From Marasmius tenuissimus (Eukaryota > Basidiomycota > Agaricomycetes > Agaricales > Marasmiaceae), in NCBI GenBank assembly GCA_029532415.1, contig JAQOTA010000071.1, positions 2,414,825 to 2,478,824 on the forward strand: DNA of 64,000 nucleotides, read 5' to 3'. A program made the translations under genes and the position numbers. Below, piece by piece: positions 38,946 through 50,767 of this stretch. Each line of letters starts with the position of its first letter. The stretch's first letter is position 1. The notes beneath the pieces were generated by a model that ran no database searches, had not been told where the DNA came from, and saw only the letters and a list, made by a program, of their open reading frames with translations.

Positions 38946-39511
38946 TGCTGGTATGTAGATTCTGATTCTGCCATCGTCCGGAGTGCGTTGTTGACGATAG
39001 CACGCGACGCAAAGGATTCTGTCAGTCAAAAGTCTGCCCTTGCGCGGTATTGCTTTCTCGAGGGAGAGCTGCTCCGCAGCTCCGGCATGGATGTTTCTCG
39101 CGGAGGACACTGTGAATAGCAGGCATGAGGGAGAGGACGCGGTTGGAATTGGAGAGAGACTCACCTCGAACAGTGGTACCCCCAGTATGTTTTCCTTTCG
39201 CAAGACTGTACTAACCTCCCTCTGCATAACTGCATAACCTCCCTTACAAGCAGTGTTGAATCAAACGCGTGAAAAGGTTGAAAAATAGTTGGATTTAGAT
39301 CTAGTAAATTGATACATGGGTAATTGGGTAGTCTTGCTTCAAGTTGACACGGTTTTTTAGAGAAGAAATGGAGGACTGTGTGAGCTGCTCGCCGTCGAAG
39401 ACGGTGAGCACAAAAGAAGGAAATGTTGAAACGACATCGCCAAATAACTACAAACAAAAGTCGACCGGGCCAATTCGCCAGAAACAGTAATTGCTCGCTT
39501 CGCTCGCAATA

Positions 39512-39969
39512 GGGTGTATTTGCCAGGTTTGAAACTACCTGCCGTAACGAAATTTTAGGAAGTTGTAACTAGAATTTTGAGCCGTCAAAAGTTGTGTAAA
39601 TTTCGGCCCCACAATCCCAAAATTTCGGGACAATTATGTGTGGGGCCTGCACCTATCTGTTGGCGACTGCATGAACTACCAGAATCACTCATCATCAAGC
39701 ACGCTGGCCTCTCAAAAAGCAGCGGCCGTGGTAATGACAGCTTCCTTGACTTGATATATCCAAGGCGCGTCCAAATCTGCCTGGGGAATGACCCGCAGGG
39801 AACAAGCTAAGGGCGCTTGGTGACGAGACTGTTTGCGTGAATTTGGGAGAAATTTTGTACGTACGAGTTTTTTGTTTTGTATTTATCGAGGTGGGGCGGC
39901 TCCGCTCACGAAATTTCGGATTTTGAAACTAAACGAAAAAATTTAGTTTCAAACCTGGCAAATACACCC
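39512..39969. mobile_element. MITE-like element with 25-bp terminal inverted repeats
   Basis: A perfect 25-bp inverted repeat starting GGGTGTATTTGCCAGG lies at 39512-39536 and 39945-39969. The element is 458 bp, has no coding capacity, and is flanked on both sides by TA (39510-39511 and 39970-39971). This fits a Tc1/mariner-type target duplication. Internally there is a second palindrome, GGCCCCACA...TGTGTGGGGCC, at about 39604-39647. Confidence 0.88.
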
Positions 39970-40549
39970 TAATCAATGTGGTTACCTTGCTTGTCAAGGT
40001 CTCTCCCCAGGTGGGTTTCATTTTCCCATGCATTTTCCAAATAGGTCCAAACAAGAGATAAGATGCTCTGCAATAAGATATCGTAATCAGGAGACCAACG
40101 TTCACCGCTCAGATAATTCTTTCCGGCATCCATCTCACCAGTGCTCTTTAGCTGACACGAGCGCTGGAACAACCAGAATGCTCTCACTCCGTGCAGCCGA
40201 CCGTTGATACCAACCGATAATCACCCTGAAGACTGGTAGGCTCTTCATTTTTCATCCCTTGCGAGCTGCTTGCGGCAAGCTCGCGGTGTACAGTAGTAAC
40301 CTCCTCGAGCGGGAACATCAGACCCAACTTTCAAGTTGGGAAGCAACTACGCAAGGACCATGAAATCCGGTGTGCACCTAAGAGCGGCGAGCCGGGAATT
40401 CTCGAAGAGGGCAGGAGGTTTGACCTGTACAGGTGGTCTGCATTCTAGGAGGATCCTCGCTAGAAATTGGAATGTAAAATGTCCAACAGGAGCCCAGTAT
40501 AATGTCTTGTAGTCTACCGCAGAGATTTGAGAAGTAATAATAGAAGTAT

Positions 40550-40750
40550 CACAGCTGGGGCCAAAACTTATTTTGTTGCGGAATATGAAGCAATAATATG
40601 TCGCCTGGCTTTCCAGTGAGTATTTTCGCTACCAAATATGCGGAATCCAATTCAATTTCGACTATTTCCAGCCTGAATATGTGTTGAACTGTGAGGCGTC
40701 ATATTTTCTGGCATATTTCCGTGCAAAAATAATATTCACGCCCAGCTGTG
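40550..40750. mobile_element. second MITE-like element
   Basis: The terminal inverted repeat CACAGCTGGG is perfect at both ends (40550-40559 and 40741-40750). Further inward imperfect complementarity includes TTATTTTG and the GGAATATG/GGAAATATG pair. Direct TAT trinucleotides flank it. The element is 201 bp, AT-rich and non-coding. Confidence 0.75.
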
Positions 40751-41149
40751 TATCCTCTCACAATTGGGGTTTCATAGTGTGGCAGTTTCGCAATCCTTTA
40801 CAATCAAAGGACAAGCAAGGTGGCAGCCGCGGGACGCGCGCCTAACGAGTTGCTGAGCGCCATCGACCACCTGGGATGCACCTGGCTTTGCTCAGCTAGT
40901 AAATTTGGGGCACCGTACGTCGCCAAACTCCACTCCGCCGAATTGCTAGGCTTCGTCCCCATCCACCCCTCCGGATTCATACCTATCACTAGTATGCCCT
41001 AGGGACCTTGTACTGAACTACACTGGTGACTGGATGGAATTGGGAAGCTAGGAAGACACAAGATCAGTATCAAGACCCGCCCTGAGGCCCGGGCCTGAAC
41101 ACGGAGCGTATCTCAGAAGGGGAAATTATACGAATCACGATCCAGAACG

Positions 41150-41400
41150 AGCTCCTTAAATCGCGTTGTGTATTAAGCACAGGTACAGGTCGCCTGCCGT
41201 TTCTTCCAGATGACGGACCTGGGTGACCATATATGAGCACGAGTATTCTCTTGTATGAGAATTTGGTCGTAGTTCTGACTGTTGAATATGATCAGCAAGT
41301 CCCTCCAAGGGGGAAATCATCAATTTGTCCGTTAACACTATAGTATTCTGGAGGTGGCCGACAGATTGACGAGGCGAGCTATCGAGCACCGACACGTACT
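41150..41400 (-). pseudogene. P450 relic fragment
   Basis: Short blocks match the middle of P450 C in the same orientation: GTACAGGTCGCCTGCCGTTTCTT versus the DPYLR coding stretch, CTGTTGAATATGATCA(G/A)C, and ATAGTATTCTGG. Frames are closed. This is a deletion-ridden remnant of another cluster member. Confidence 0.7.
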
Positions 41401-42239
41401 ATAGCCCGTTCGATTCCAAGGAAAATCAGGAGCTGAAGATACATTCAGCGTGGCATGGATGGCTTCAACTTGTTGAATTCACTGCAAGTTCAATCCCCGA
41501 CCTGGCGACATTCGTACCACTCTTTATCCTTCAACCTTCAATTTCAGCACGTTCCTTCCGACTTGAGGTTCAGGAAAGTACTAATTTGTGTTGGGAAACT
41601 GGAGAACTGCGATTAGAACCGTGGCAGGTGAGAGAGTGAGAGAAGGCCGCGAAGCTTTGCGCGTGATCACTGGCTTCGCGCGTTGTTTGTAGTTGTGTAC
41701 TATATGTATACGGTCTGAAGTTGAACCAAACTTTCCAACGCTGACCTACCAAGGCCTCCATAAATCATCAAGATAATATTGTATTGGACACTGGGGTCGC
41801 TCCATTGAAAGGCTCTGATCCGCGATCTCAGGCCTATTAGCTTCGTCTCGAATTCGTACGCTCCCTCAAATTCACAATCTCCAGTCTCGGAATCTAGAAC
41901 CACCCAAGGGCCCATCTCCTCAGCGTCAGTTGCAAGACGTGGCCGGAGTCCGAACACAATTCAAACGTTTGACCTCGTCTTCCATGTAGGGTCAAAGGGA
42001 CGAAAATCTAAAAAAGATTCCACAAGAGTGTGAGGTTGCGAGCAGAAAAACCACCGTCACACACGCCGGTAGTAACCAGTAACCACTGTATTCAGTATCC
42101 CAATATGTCTGTATCATCCTTCGTTCTTGGTCCGCTCATAGAGCCGCGGCCGGCAACTTTTTCGCAGACTGTGCTTGTGAGTATGAGAGCAAGATGTGGT
42201 GCTCAGCGATCTTTCTTCCTCCGAGTGCCCGTTGCCCGT
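41401..42239. other. intergenic, duplicated upstream sequence
   Basis: The part at about 41420-41705 resembles 44820-45080 (for example GCGCGTGATC near 41659 and 45035, and the GTTTGTAGTTGTGTA/GTTTACGATTGTATG pair). Each lies upstream of a minus-strand P450 copy, so the duplication unit included the 5' flank. Confidence 0.55.
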
Positions 42240-44621
42240 TCAATCGTCTTTCACAACTGATTTTCTCGTCCTCGGTATAAACTGACATTTGAACAGTTTT
42301 GGGTGACTAAAAAGTGGGGTCTCAGTAAACTCAGGGACCTAACCCATGCAGACAGTGGCCACACCTCATCAACCCATCATTATACTCAACTTCCGGTACG
42401 ATCTCGTGCCCCTTATCGTCGAGAGCCTTCGCGATCGTAAACCTCGCAAGCAACGATGTAACGGCGAGATATATGGAGTCGAGTGCAAAGTCTTTACCAG
42501 GGCACGTCCTAGATTCGCAATGAGCACGAAACAGTATCATGAACATGCTGCGAATTGGCACGTACCTTCTGCCAAAACCAAAAGCGAAACTATACGAATC
42601 AGGAGGGAGAAACCCATCCTCGTTCGGCTTTATGAATCGCATTGGGTTGAAATCCATAGGATTGGGCCCATATACACTCTCGTCGTGAAGTACTGCCCTA
42701 TTTTGGGTGTTCAGTCTCCAGCGTCCACGGAGTCAACGTGACTGACCAGGCGTTTGCTACAATTGTCGTTCCTAGAGGGATTACAAAGTGGTTAGTGACG
42801 CTATATCGCGGCGGATGAAGGTTCTCACCTGCCGGTATAAAAAACCCGTCATACACATCGTCCTGGACAGCGCGATGAGGAGCAGCTGTTGGTCGTGTTT
42901 AGAACCTCTTCAGCGTGAGAACGAGTCAGTAAGTGAACCCGTGCTAGAAGCCCTCACCCGTCGGTGCCACCGGATTCCATCGAGCTACTTCCTTGAGAAT
43001 GGCATCCACGAAAGGGAATTTGTCGCGGTCTTCAAAGTCTGGGACTCTTCCGCTCCCATAGCCGACGACAGCGTCAATCTCTTGTTGAGCACGCGCCTGG
43101 AACTCCGGATGGAGGGTCATAGCCAGGATGAAAGTTGCGATTGATGAGACGGTCTGTTTCGGAAGAAATAAATCAACGTAAAGCGTCAACTATTTATCTT
43201 ACTGTATCTGCACCACCTAGTGATCAAGTCAGATCTGCTCAGAAGGATAACCTATGAGTATGTGCGACAACTTACCAATATAAGCGTTCGCGGCGCAAAT
43301 CTTGATCATCTCCTCCTCTGGCGAACCATCTCCCGGCGTAACTGACAGCCGCCCCGCAGATTGAGTGCAAAACGATGGAATAGCAGTGCCGTCTTCCTAT
43401 AAGAAGTTCAAGTAAGAGACAATCAGCCATGAATTAGGTTCTCAAATGCAAGGGTTTATCGAGAGAACGCACAATGCCGCGCTTCACCCATGTCCAGGGC
43501 TCGTCTTTCAGTTCCTTGTTGAATTGTCTCCATTTCTTAGCCTTACGCTTGAAACTCGCCCCAGGGAACCATCCTGTGGAGAGTTACGTGAGAATCAGAA
43601 AATTTTGAGGCTATTAGTATGATTGACCACTCAGACAACTCACCGGGAACGTATCTTAGGAGGGGAAAATAATCAATCCAGAAGGAGCCGTGGCTCGATG
43701 CTTGTATGACCCCTTCAATCGCATTGTATGCCAAGCGCAGGTACGGATCGTCTGTCGTTTCTTGGAGCGTATAGCCATATACTACCTTCAAGATAATAGA
43801 GCCGGACCAGCTGCAAACATGAGTTGTTCTCTTATTACATGTATGACAGTTGGAGTCGTAAACCTTACTGTTGAATATGATCAACGAATTTCTCCGGGGA
43901 ATTGGCCAACTTCTCTATCAACGAGGCTGTCGCGGTCCTTTGGATATCATAGTATTCTGGTAGCACCCTTGGTTGGAAACCTTGATGAAAGGTTTTTCTG
44001 TGCGACCTAGAAAAAATGAGACATCTGGTTGTGCAACCATACCAGTAACCATGACTCACTTCCACAGATCTGAATACCGGAAGACTGGGAGTGAGTGTAC
44101 ACATACCCGTCAGAAACGGATACGAGACGAGACAATCATGGAAGACTCAATACGAACAAGCAAACAATATGTACCCCATCCTTAATTCCCCAGGCAAAGA
44201 TCAGATTTGCTTCGTCTGAGGGAGGGTGAACACAACGAACCTCACAAGGCCCATCGCCATGGGCATATCTATCGAGTTGAGTTGTAAGCTCACCGCGCAC
44301 CACAACTCAAGCGGGGAGCATACCTGGTCTGTCCGAGTAGTTATGCGACCGATTATCCAACAGTTCAACCAAGGCCTTCCTCGAGTTGAGCACAATCGTA
44401 TGCTGTCCCAATACCTCCAAATGTACGACCTCGCCATGGATTTTCGACCATTTCCAATACCTAATCCATGACAGATCGTGGCTCGTTGCGATATCCCAAA
44501 AATTGCCGATGAAAGGATATCCCCGAGGCCCGGGAGGTAGAGGAGGACGTCGATGGAGGAGGAATTGGCGATAGATGATATAGGTAATGCTAACACCTGC
44601 TAGCAGAGAGATGGTATACAT
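42240..44621 (-). CDS. cytochrome P450 C
   Basis: This is an intact paralog of B. The anchor MYTISLLAGVSITYIIYRQ is followed by PPLPPGPRGYPFIGNFWDIA. The microexon segment MGYILFA precedes FFRYSDLWK, and [20 protein letters not shown] follows. [57 protein letters not shown], ExxR (EVAR), VYGPNPMDFNPMRF and FAFGFGRR are all present. The heme loop reads TCPGKDFALDSIY, so the Cys is kept while the usual Arg-His is Lys-Asp, a possible functional divergence. It ends HPKLFKCQFIPRTRKSVVKDD, with TGA at 42242-42240. Introns are in phase throughout. Confidence 0.9.
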
Positions 44622-45299
44622 GGGTAACGAGTTGACAGCGACAGAAAGCGGGGAAGTATCTCACGTTTACTCTTATGAGGCCTTATTCACCGTTCTAACA
44701 CCCATGGTAGCGTCACTGTCCCTCTGACTCTGTACATTGCGTCAGTGGCTTGGAGTCGTGGAGGTAGAACTGAGAGAATTGACAGGTTGACGAGGCCAGG
44801 TTGTAACCCATCTATGTACTCGTATGTCCTGTTTTCAGGAAGTTCAAGGTCCCAAGATCTAGTTAGCGTGGCTTGGATAACCCACCTCAACTTGTATTGC
44901 CGCAAGTTTCCTGATGGCCCGACATAGGATCTAGAAAGTTTTGCTTTGGTTGGGAGACTGAACGAGTAGCCGTGATACTGCGACTATCACTGCTGAGCAC
45001 CATCAGATGAGAGTGTGAGAAAAAGTTGAAGTTTGCGCGTGATCTGGTTTCACGCGAAGTTGTTTACGATTGTATGCCCTCACACGCCAGAAAGCGTCGA
45101 AATTCTTGACTCCCGTTAGTACTGCTCACTCGACTACGGATCCAAGATATTAAGACTCCGAATTCCTTCTATAGTGAAGCTATAGTCTCAACATTGGAGC
45201 TGCTGCATCAATATTGACAAACCCGACCGCAAAATTCAATCAAATCTACAATAAGCCCCAGGAATGTTCCTCCGACTGGCCAGATATTTGGCAATCTTC
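44622..45299. other. intergenic, P450 C upstream region
   Basis: This is the 5' flank of P450 C, with the duplicated sequence described for 41401-42239. No gene is supported. Part of it (45200-45300) grades into the relic P450 3' end. Confidence 0.4.
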
Positions 45300-45790
45300 G
45301 ACTACAACCGCTCCCGATCTCGGTATAAACCGGCATTTGGACAGTCTTGGCGGACTACAAGTCGGTTCTCAGTCAAGATCAAAAACCCAAAAACCACGCA
45401 GGCGGCTGAAGGCTCCAGATTCATTAACCCATCGTCTTACTCCCACCTCCGGTACCATGTCATTCCTGTCCTCGTCGAAAGCCTTTGCAATCGTCAATCT
45501 CGCAAGCCAAAATGTAACAACGAGGTATATCGAGTCGTGTGCGAAATGTCTGGCGGGGCGTTTCCTAGATACAACAAGTGACACCTCGAAAAATGTTGTC
45601 AAGCACACATACTTTCTCCTGAACCTAAAGACAAGGACAGATGGATCAGGAGGAGAATTACCGTTCTCGTCTGGTTGCATGAACCAGAATGGGTCAAGTT
45701 TCAGGGGGTCGGGTCCGTATACATTCTCGTTGTGTAGAATTGTCCTATTTCCGGGCGGTTCTCCGAATCAGTACTCAGGAATCGCGCCTC
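45300..45790 (-). pseudogene. P450 3' relic without heme cysteine
   Basis: On the minus strand this reads ILHNENVYGPDPLKLDPFWF, then QPDENGNSPPDPSVLVFRFRRK in place of FAFGFGRR, and KRPARHFAHDSIYLVVTFWL in place of ICPGRHFALDSIYLAVTSLL. The axial Cys is replaced by Arg. Only the last third of the gene is present, directly downstream of P450 C's 5' end. Confidence 0.85.
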
Positions 45791-45904
45791 AACAGTAAGG
45801 ACAAGGAAGAACGGCCCAAGATATCTTCATGAGGATCTACCTAGTACATTGACCATGAACAGATTAACAGCAATACAGCATTCTAGCTATGGATCTTACA
45901 TAAC

Positions 45905-48143
45905 TCAGGCTCGTTCACTTCTCGAGACGGACTCCTTAGTTTCACGGCGGATAAACCTGCACTCGAACTGACTCGGATGGCTATCGAAATGTCAAGAAAC
46001 AGATGGACTTGGCCATGAACGATCAACATTACCTGACAAGCCCATCATTGTACTCCACCACCGGAGCTTCTTTACCCTCCGCTGCAACAATCGTAAAGTT
46101 GGCCAAGATATGCGTAGTCGCAAGCCACGCATTATTGAGCGCTAGATATCTTCCAGGACAGATTCTATTGCGCAGGAGCAAGAGTTTGAGTAGGTACTAG
46201 CAGGCATGAGAGCAAGCGACCACTGACCTCCTCCCGAACCCAAACGCGTACTTCTCCGGATGAGGAGGTATACTACCCCCCTCCTTTGGCATGAAACGAT
46301 CAGGATCAAACTTCATCGGCTCAGCACCGTACACATTCTCATCGTGTAAAACCGCCCAAACATTCCCAACCACCGTCGACCCCTTAGGTATCCAATACCC
46401 CTCATACACGTCGTCTTCCTCGGCCGCGTGAGCTACAGCATACGGAGCGACCGGTTGGAGACGAAGGGTCTCTGCAATAATAGCGTCTACGTAGGGGAGT
46501 TTATCTTGGTCTCCGAAATCTGGGAGTCGGCCTGATGATGCTACGAGTGAGTCGATTTCTGCTTGAGCGCGGGCTTGGACGTCAGGGTGGTGGATCATGT
46601 TGATGATAAAGGAGAGCATAAAGGAAACGGTCTGTATGGGAGTCTGATGTGAGTACTCGTGACACCCGAGAAGACACTGTGGAAGTAGGCACTGGATAGT
46701 ACATACCGTGTCAGCTCCAGCTATGTAGGCAGCCGCGGCGGAGTTTTTGATGACTTCCTCCATCATCTCTCTATCACGATCGGAAGTCACCGTCTCGGAT
46801 GATGCAAGTCTCTCTAGCATTTGGGTCGCGACTGAGGGATCCGCTGTTCCGTTGGCCTATAATTTATGTGAGGAAGAATGTGAGCTGTGAATTGTACGTA
46901 GCCTAGGCAGGAAGGAAGGGAACTGACCACAGCGCTCTTGAACCATTCCCATGGCTGATCCCGAAGCTCGTAGGTCTCCTTCTTCCACACTCGGGCTCTT
47001 CTTTTAAATCCCCCGCCAGGCAGCCACTCTAGAAAGCATACCTCAATCATGAGGGGGGGGACAAAATTCGCACGAGATTATCACCCACCCGGGATATACT
47101 TCAACACAGGGAAGAAATCGACGAGGAAAGTGCCAGGGATACTCGCCTCGCTGAGTCCCTGCATGGCTTTATTCGCCAACTCGACGTACGGATCTGTCGC
47201 CATGTTGGATTGTAATTCATATCCATAAGTGATCTTGAGGACTATAGAACCGGAATGTCTTCAATGGCAGTGGTGACGTGAACAAAATGCGCATTGCGCA
47301 CGAACATGACAATTTAAGTAAGAACTCACTGTCGGATATGTTCATAGAAATGCTCGGGGCTTGTAGTCAATCTCTGTATCAAAGCGTCTGTGGCGGCTCT
47401 TTGGATGTTGTAGTACTGGGGCATAGCACGGAGCTGAAAGTGCTGGTGGAAGGTTTTCCGGTGAAGTCTGTCAACGACGCATGAGTAAGTTCACGCCAAG
47501 GGATTGACAATTCAAGAACTGATCACCTCCACCAATCGGAATGGCGCATGACTATTGGAGAAGAAGAGAATTGATTAGAAACTGGTTTGGGTACGATGGG
47601 TAAGAAATCATTACATGCAAAGTCCCATGTCCAACTAAGTAGAATGAGGTCAGAAGGTAACCTACGCTTGAGAAAAGCGCGTCAACAGTGATAGTCGTTT
47701 CAATACACGCACCCTGACAGTTCGTTCGCCATGCGCATCGCTAGAGTCCGGTGGGTGATATCGACAAGGTAATATCAGTAACACTTTCAACACCTCCATT
47801 CGAGGAACGTGCCTGGCCGATCTGAATACTTGGCAGACCTCTTCTCCAACAACTCATCCACAGCCTTCTTCGTATTCAAAATAATCATCCTCTCTCCAAA
47901 CACCGGGACAGAGACGATATCCGGAGAGTTGTATTGACGGCTCCAGTCGACGTAGCGTTCCCAACGATATTTCAACCCCGGCGGCGAATCCTTGGTCTTG
48001 GGTTCGAGAGCCTTAAGGTTGCCTATGATAGGCCACCCTTTGGGACCTGGTGGATAGGGGCGACGTCAACGTCGACGTCGACGAAGAAGAAGTAGAACGA
48101 AGACGAAAGATATGAAAGTGGTGTACAACGTGATTTTCTGCAT
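45905..48143 (-). pseudogene. cytochrome P450 D, full length with early stop
   Basis: This is a more divergent P450. The ATG at 48143 opens an anchor, MQKITLYTTFISFVFVLLLL, and an Arg-rich linker, but codon 26 is TGA (48068-48066). It lies among CGA/CGT Arg codons, so it probably arose from CGA. The frame resumes at RRPYPPGPKGWPIIGNLKAL. The rest is intact: microexon WTWDFA before FMRHSDWWR, ITYGYELQSNMATDPYVELA, WLPGGGFKRRARVWKKE, AGADT, ExxR (ETLR), VYGAEPMKFDPDRF, FGFGRR, and ICPGRYLALNNAW. The stop is at 45907-45905. A TATATATA box lies about 45 bp upstream (about 48186-48196). Otherwise the gene looks recent and conserved, so read-level confirmation matters. Confidence 0.75.
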
Positions 48144-48719
48144 GCTGGGTCAGTTTCCGATGGCGACAGGCCCATGTATACTCAAGTATATATACTGGGG
48201 CCATAGTAAGCCACATACGCCATACACAACTGAAAGAACGGGTCCCCTTCGGCCCCTCAAATTAATGTTGGACTTGGAACCGGCATTCAGATCTAGACGG
48301 TTGAAAACAATTGCCTGCAGACTGAAGGCTGCGCAACTAAGCGCTTTACGAAGGGTCAGGCTCGGGATTTCTTGTTCCCATTGAGCTAGCAGCTGCCACA
48401 AACGTGATGCAGGTGTTTAGGACATGGCTATGGATCACCATCTCCTGACTCATGCGTAGTGAGTTAGAACAGAGAACTCGGTATGCTAGCTGAATGGCAC
48501 CACATGTAACTTACCGCTGCCAAACGCCATAGCTCGCTGTAAAGCGCCACTCGCGGTGTATAATAAAATCTAACTCGTAGGTCAAATCCTCCCAACACTC
48601 AAGAGTGTAGCTGAAGGGTGCGGGAATTGGGGATCGGCGTTGATCGTAGGTTCCGCTCTTAGCCAGACTGCAATAGTAGGCTGAAGGAAATCTGACTCAA
48701 GAAACTATCCAACTAAGGT
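48144..48719. promoter_or_regulatory. P450 D promoter and left edge zone of the retroelement
   Basis: It contains the P450 D TATA box, then about 300 bp without recognisable features. The retroelement's left boundary must fall about here, because the GCTTCGGAAG-type words start at about 48720, but no terminal repeat can be confirmed. Confidence 0.4.
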
Positions 48720-50072
48720 AGCTTCGCCTCTGAAACCAGTTCGGAGGTCAAAAGTGGGGTTCGGAAGAGAGGTTTATAGGTTGCTTCGGGGAGCGTAGAG
48801 TTTTGTTTGGTGCTTCGGAAGTGCGTTCTTAGGCTTCAACTAGCTTCAGAACCACTCGAACAGCGAGGGGTAACAAGACAATCAAATCAAACAATGGCAA
48901 TGAGACTCCAATCAAGTCTGTCAATGACCGAAGACCAACTGTCAACGGCGAACAATATCCTCAGCCCAATTAGCTTCGGAAGTTCAACAATAGCTCAGCC
49001 AGTCAAGTCGGCGTCGCAGACAAACAATGCAAAGTCAAGGTCAAGCAAGTGTTCAATGGATTTTCTAGGTTTGGGCAAACAAAGTTCTATTCCGTTCTAA
49101 TGTCTCTCCAGAAGCGCTCCCGAGTCAACTGACTACCCAACAAGTGGAATAGCTTCGTATCCTCTGAATACTAATCGTACGGATTGCTTGGGGATTCTTG
49201 ATGAAAACCCCACTGCTTATATACCCTAGGAGGCTCTAATTCTACCTAATTGTACAAATATTGAATAAACCATGCCTCGGAGGCATAAACTACCTACTTT
49301 GGAATATACTTGGAGAGTTTTGTGTTTAATCTACGCTTTTGAACCCCAAAGTCAAAACCAATAATTTGCTTCGGAAGTATCATCAGCCTCGAACATTCTC
49401 TAACATTCTTTTCTTCCGGGTCTCTCCTATTGATGGTTCCGTTCTGCCTTTCTGCCTCCGCAGCATTGATTCTCCGGTTCTAGACCCTTCAATCGTCGTA
49501 GGTCATCCTGTTCTGTTTGCCTCCGAAGCATATACTCCCTTCGTCTGAAGCAAAGTACCTGCCTCCGAAGTGCTACTAGATGCCTATATTCATGGAGTTA
49601 CCCAGCCGTTCATAGCCAGGTCGATGTCCTTTCCGTAGCTCGGATAATTCTGAGGTCCTGCCATCCATATGGCCGCCCCACTATATCCAATCTTGGTGCC
49701 TTGGATACCGGGTAATAGTTCAATGGTTCAGCCAGAACTCCTACTCGATTCCTTGGTACACCATTCCTTTCTTTCTAGTCCCTTGCCTCCCAGTGCAGTT
49801 GAGCACTGTGTTTTGCCACCAGCACCAACTATGCCCTTAGTACAGTCAATATCTCCATGTACGAGTATAAGGGAGGCACCTTGACGGTGCAACTCCTTCA
49901 ATCACTTCTCGATCATTGTTTAGCGCCCAGTGCCTGGTTCGGATCCACGCCTCCGAAGCGCTAATTTCCTAGTTTCCGAAGTAAAATTTCCATTTCAGCG
50001 GCCAGTCCAGAGGTCAGTAAAAGCAAGTGCTAGGTTGTCCCAATTCCTTGCTTACTTTTCCCCGAGCGTACT
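48720..50072. other. left non-coding part of the element
   Basis: A TATA-like CTTATATACC at about 49216 and an AATAAA at about 49263 are followed by GCCTCGGAGGC at 49274-49284. More copies of the word lie at 49519-49529, 49561-49570 and 49949-49959. The TATA and polyadenylation signals close together are what an LTR would show, but no second copy lies in the window. Short open frames at 48807-49100 and 49669-49884 are unsupported. Confidence 0.45.
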
Positions 50073-50767
50073 ATGGCACGCTTGCATAACATTGAAGACC
50101 ACTTTCGCAACTTACTCTATAGTAAGCCTTTCTACTTTCTAGATTCCGAGGCGGCCTTCTGACTTCCTCTCCAGAGTTGTATAAGCTCTGGTGGTATCCA
50201 GAAGATTACTCTGATAAGATCAAGGAGCGCCGCATCATCCTACCCATTCCACTCGACGCAGAACGAGAAGCTATCCTCGGAATCATCTTCCAGCAGTTCT
50301 TCCTCAGTCGCCACAGATCCGTCTACTGGGGCTACGTGATTCGTTACGACATGATCCAGGACGAAATCTATCTCTGCGAGGACACCTTTGACCACTTCAT
50401 TCCTCACGACGCCAGGTCTATCATCGACATGGTTGCCGAGTCCATTGCTCGAGTGGGATTCCTCGACTTCAAAACCGCTCGTACTCCTGGAGCCGTCAAC
50501 GCTTGGATCGACGCCGTCGTCAGCTGTGCTGAGTGCCCAGCACCTCCGAAGCTTGACTATACCAAGCTCTCGTTCTTCCAGTATTCCCCTGTCATGGGTC
50601 GTTGGCTCTCTCGATCCTTTTCTTTCTATAATCCTATTTTATGCGATCCATTCTATACCGATTATCTAGATCATGAAACCTTCATTGATTCTTATTATCC
50701 TGAAGATTCCGACGTAGATAATTACTTTGGTTGGGATGAGGTAGCTCTAGCCAATATGGATGACTAG
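50073..50767 (+). CDS. cargo gene A, unknown protein
   Basis: Two exons (50073-50121, 50175-50767) join in phase to a 213-aa protein starting MARLHNIEDHFRNLLYKLYK. There is no recognised domain. It is rich in aromatic and acidic residues (WWYPEDYSDKIKERR; SVYWGYVIRYDMIQDEIYL; FYTDYLDHETFIDSYYPEDS), has one CAEC pair, and no signal peptide or membrane helix. A regular coding pattern, a clean intron and a long uninterrupted frame argue that it is real. It is transcribed opposite to the gag-pol frames. GCACCTCCGAAGC occurs within its coding region near 50538. I do not recognise the family. Confidence 0.65.

Noticed and set aside
40820..41002. 60-codon plus-strand frame and its antisense partner
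   Set aside because: Short, mutually overlapping and without homology I can recognise.
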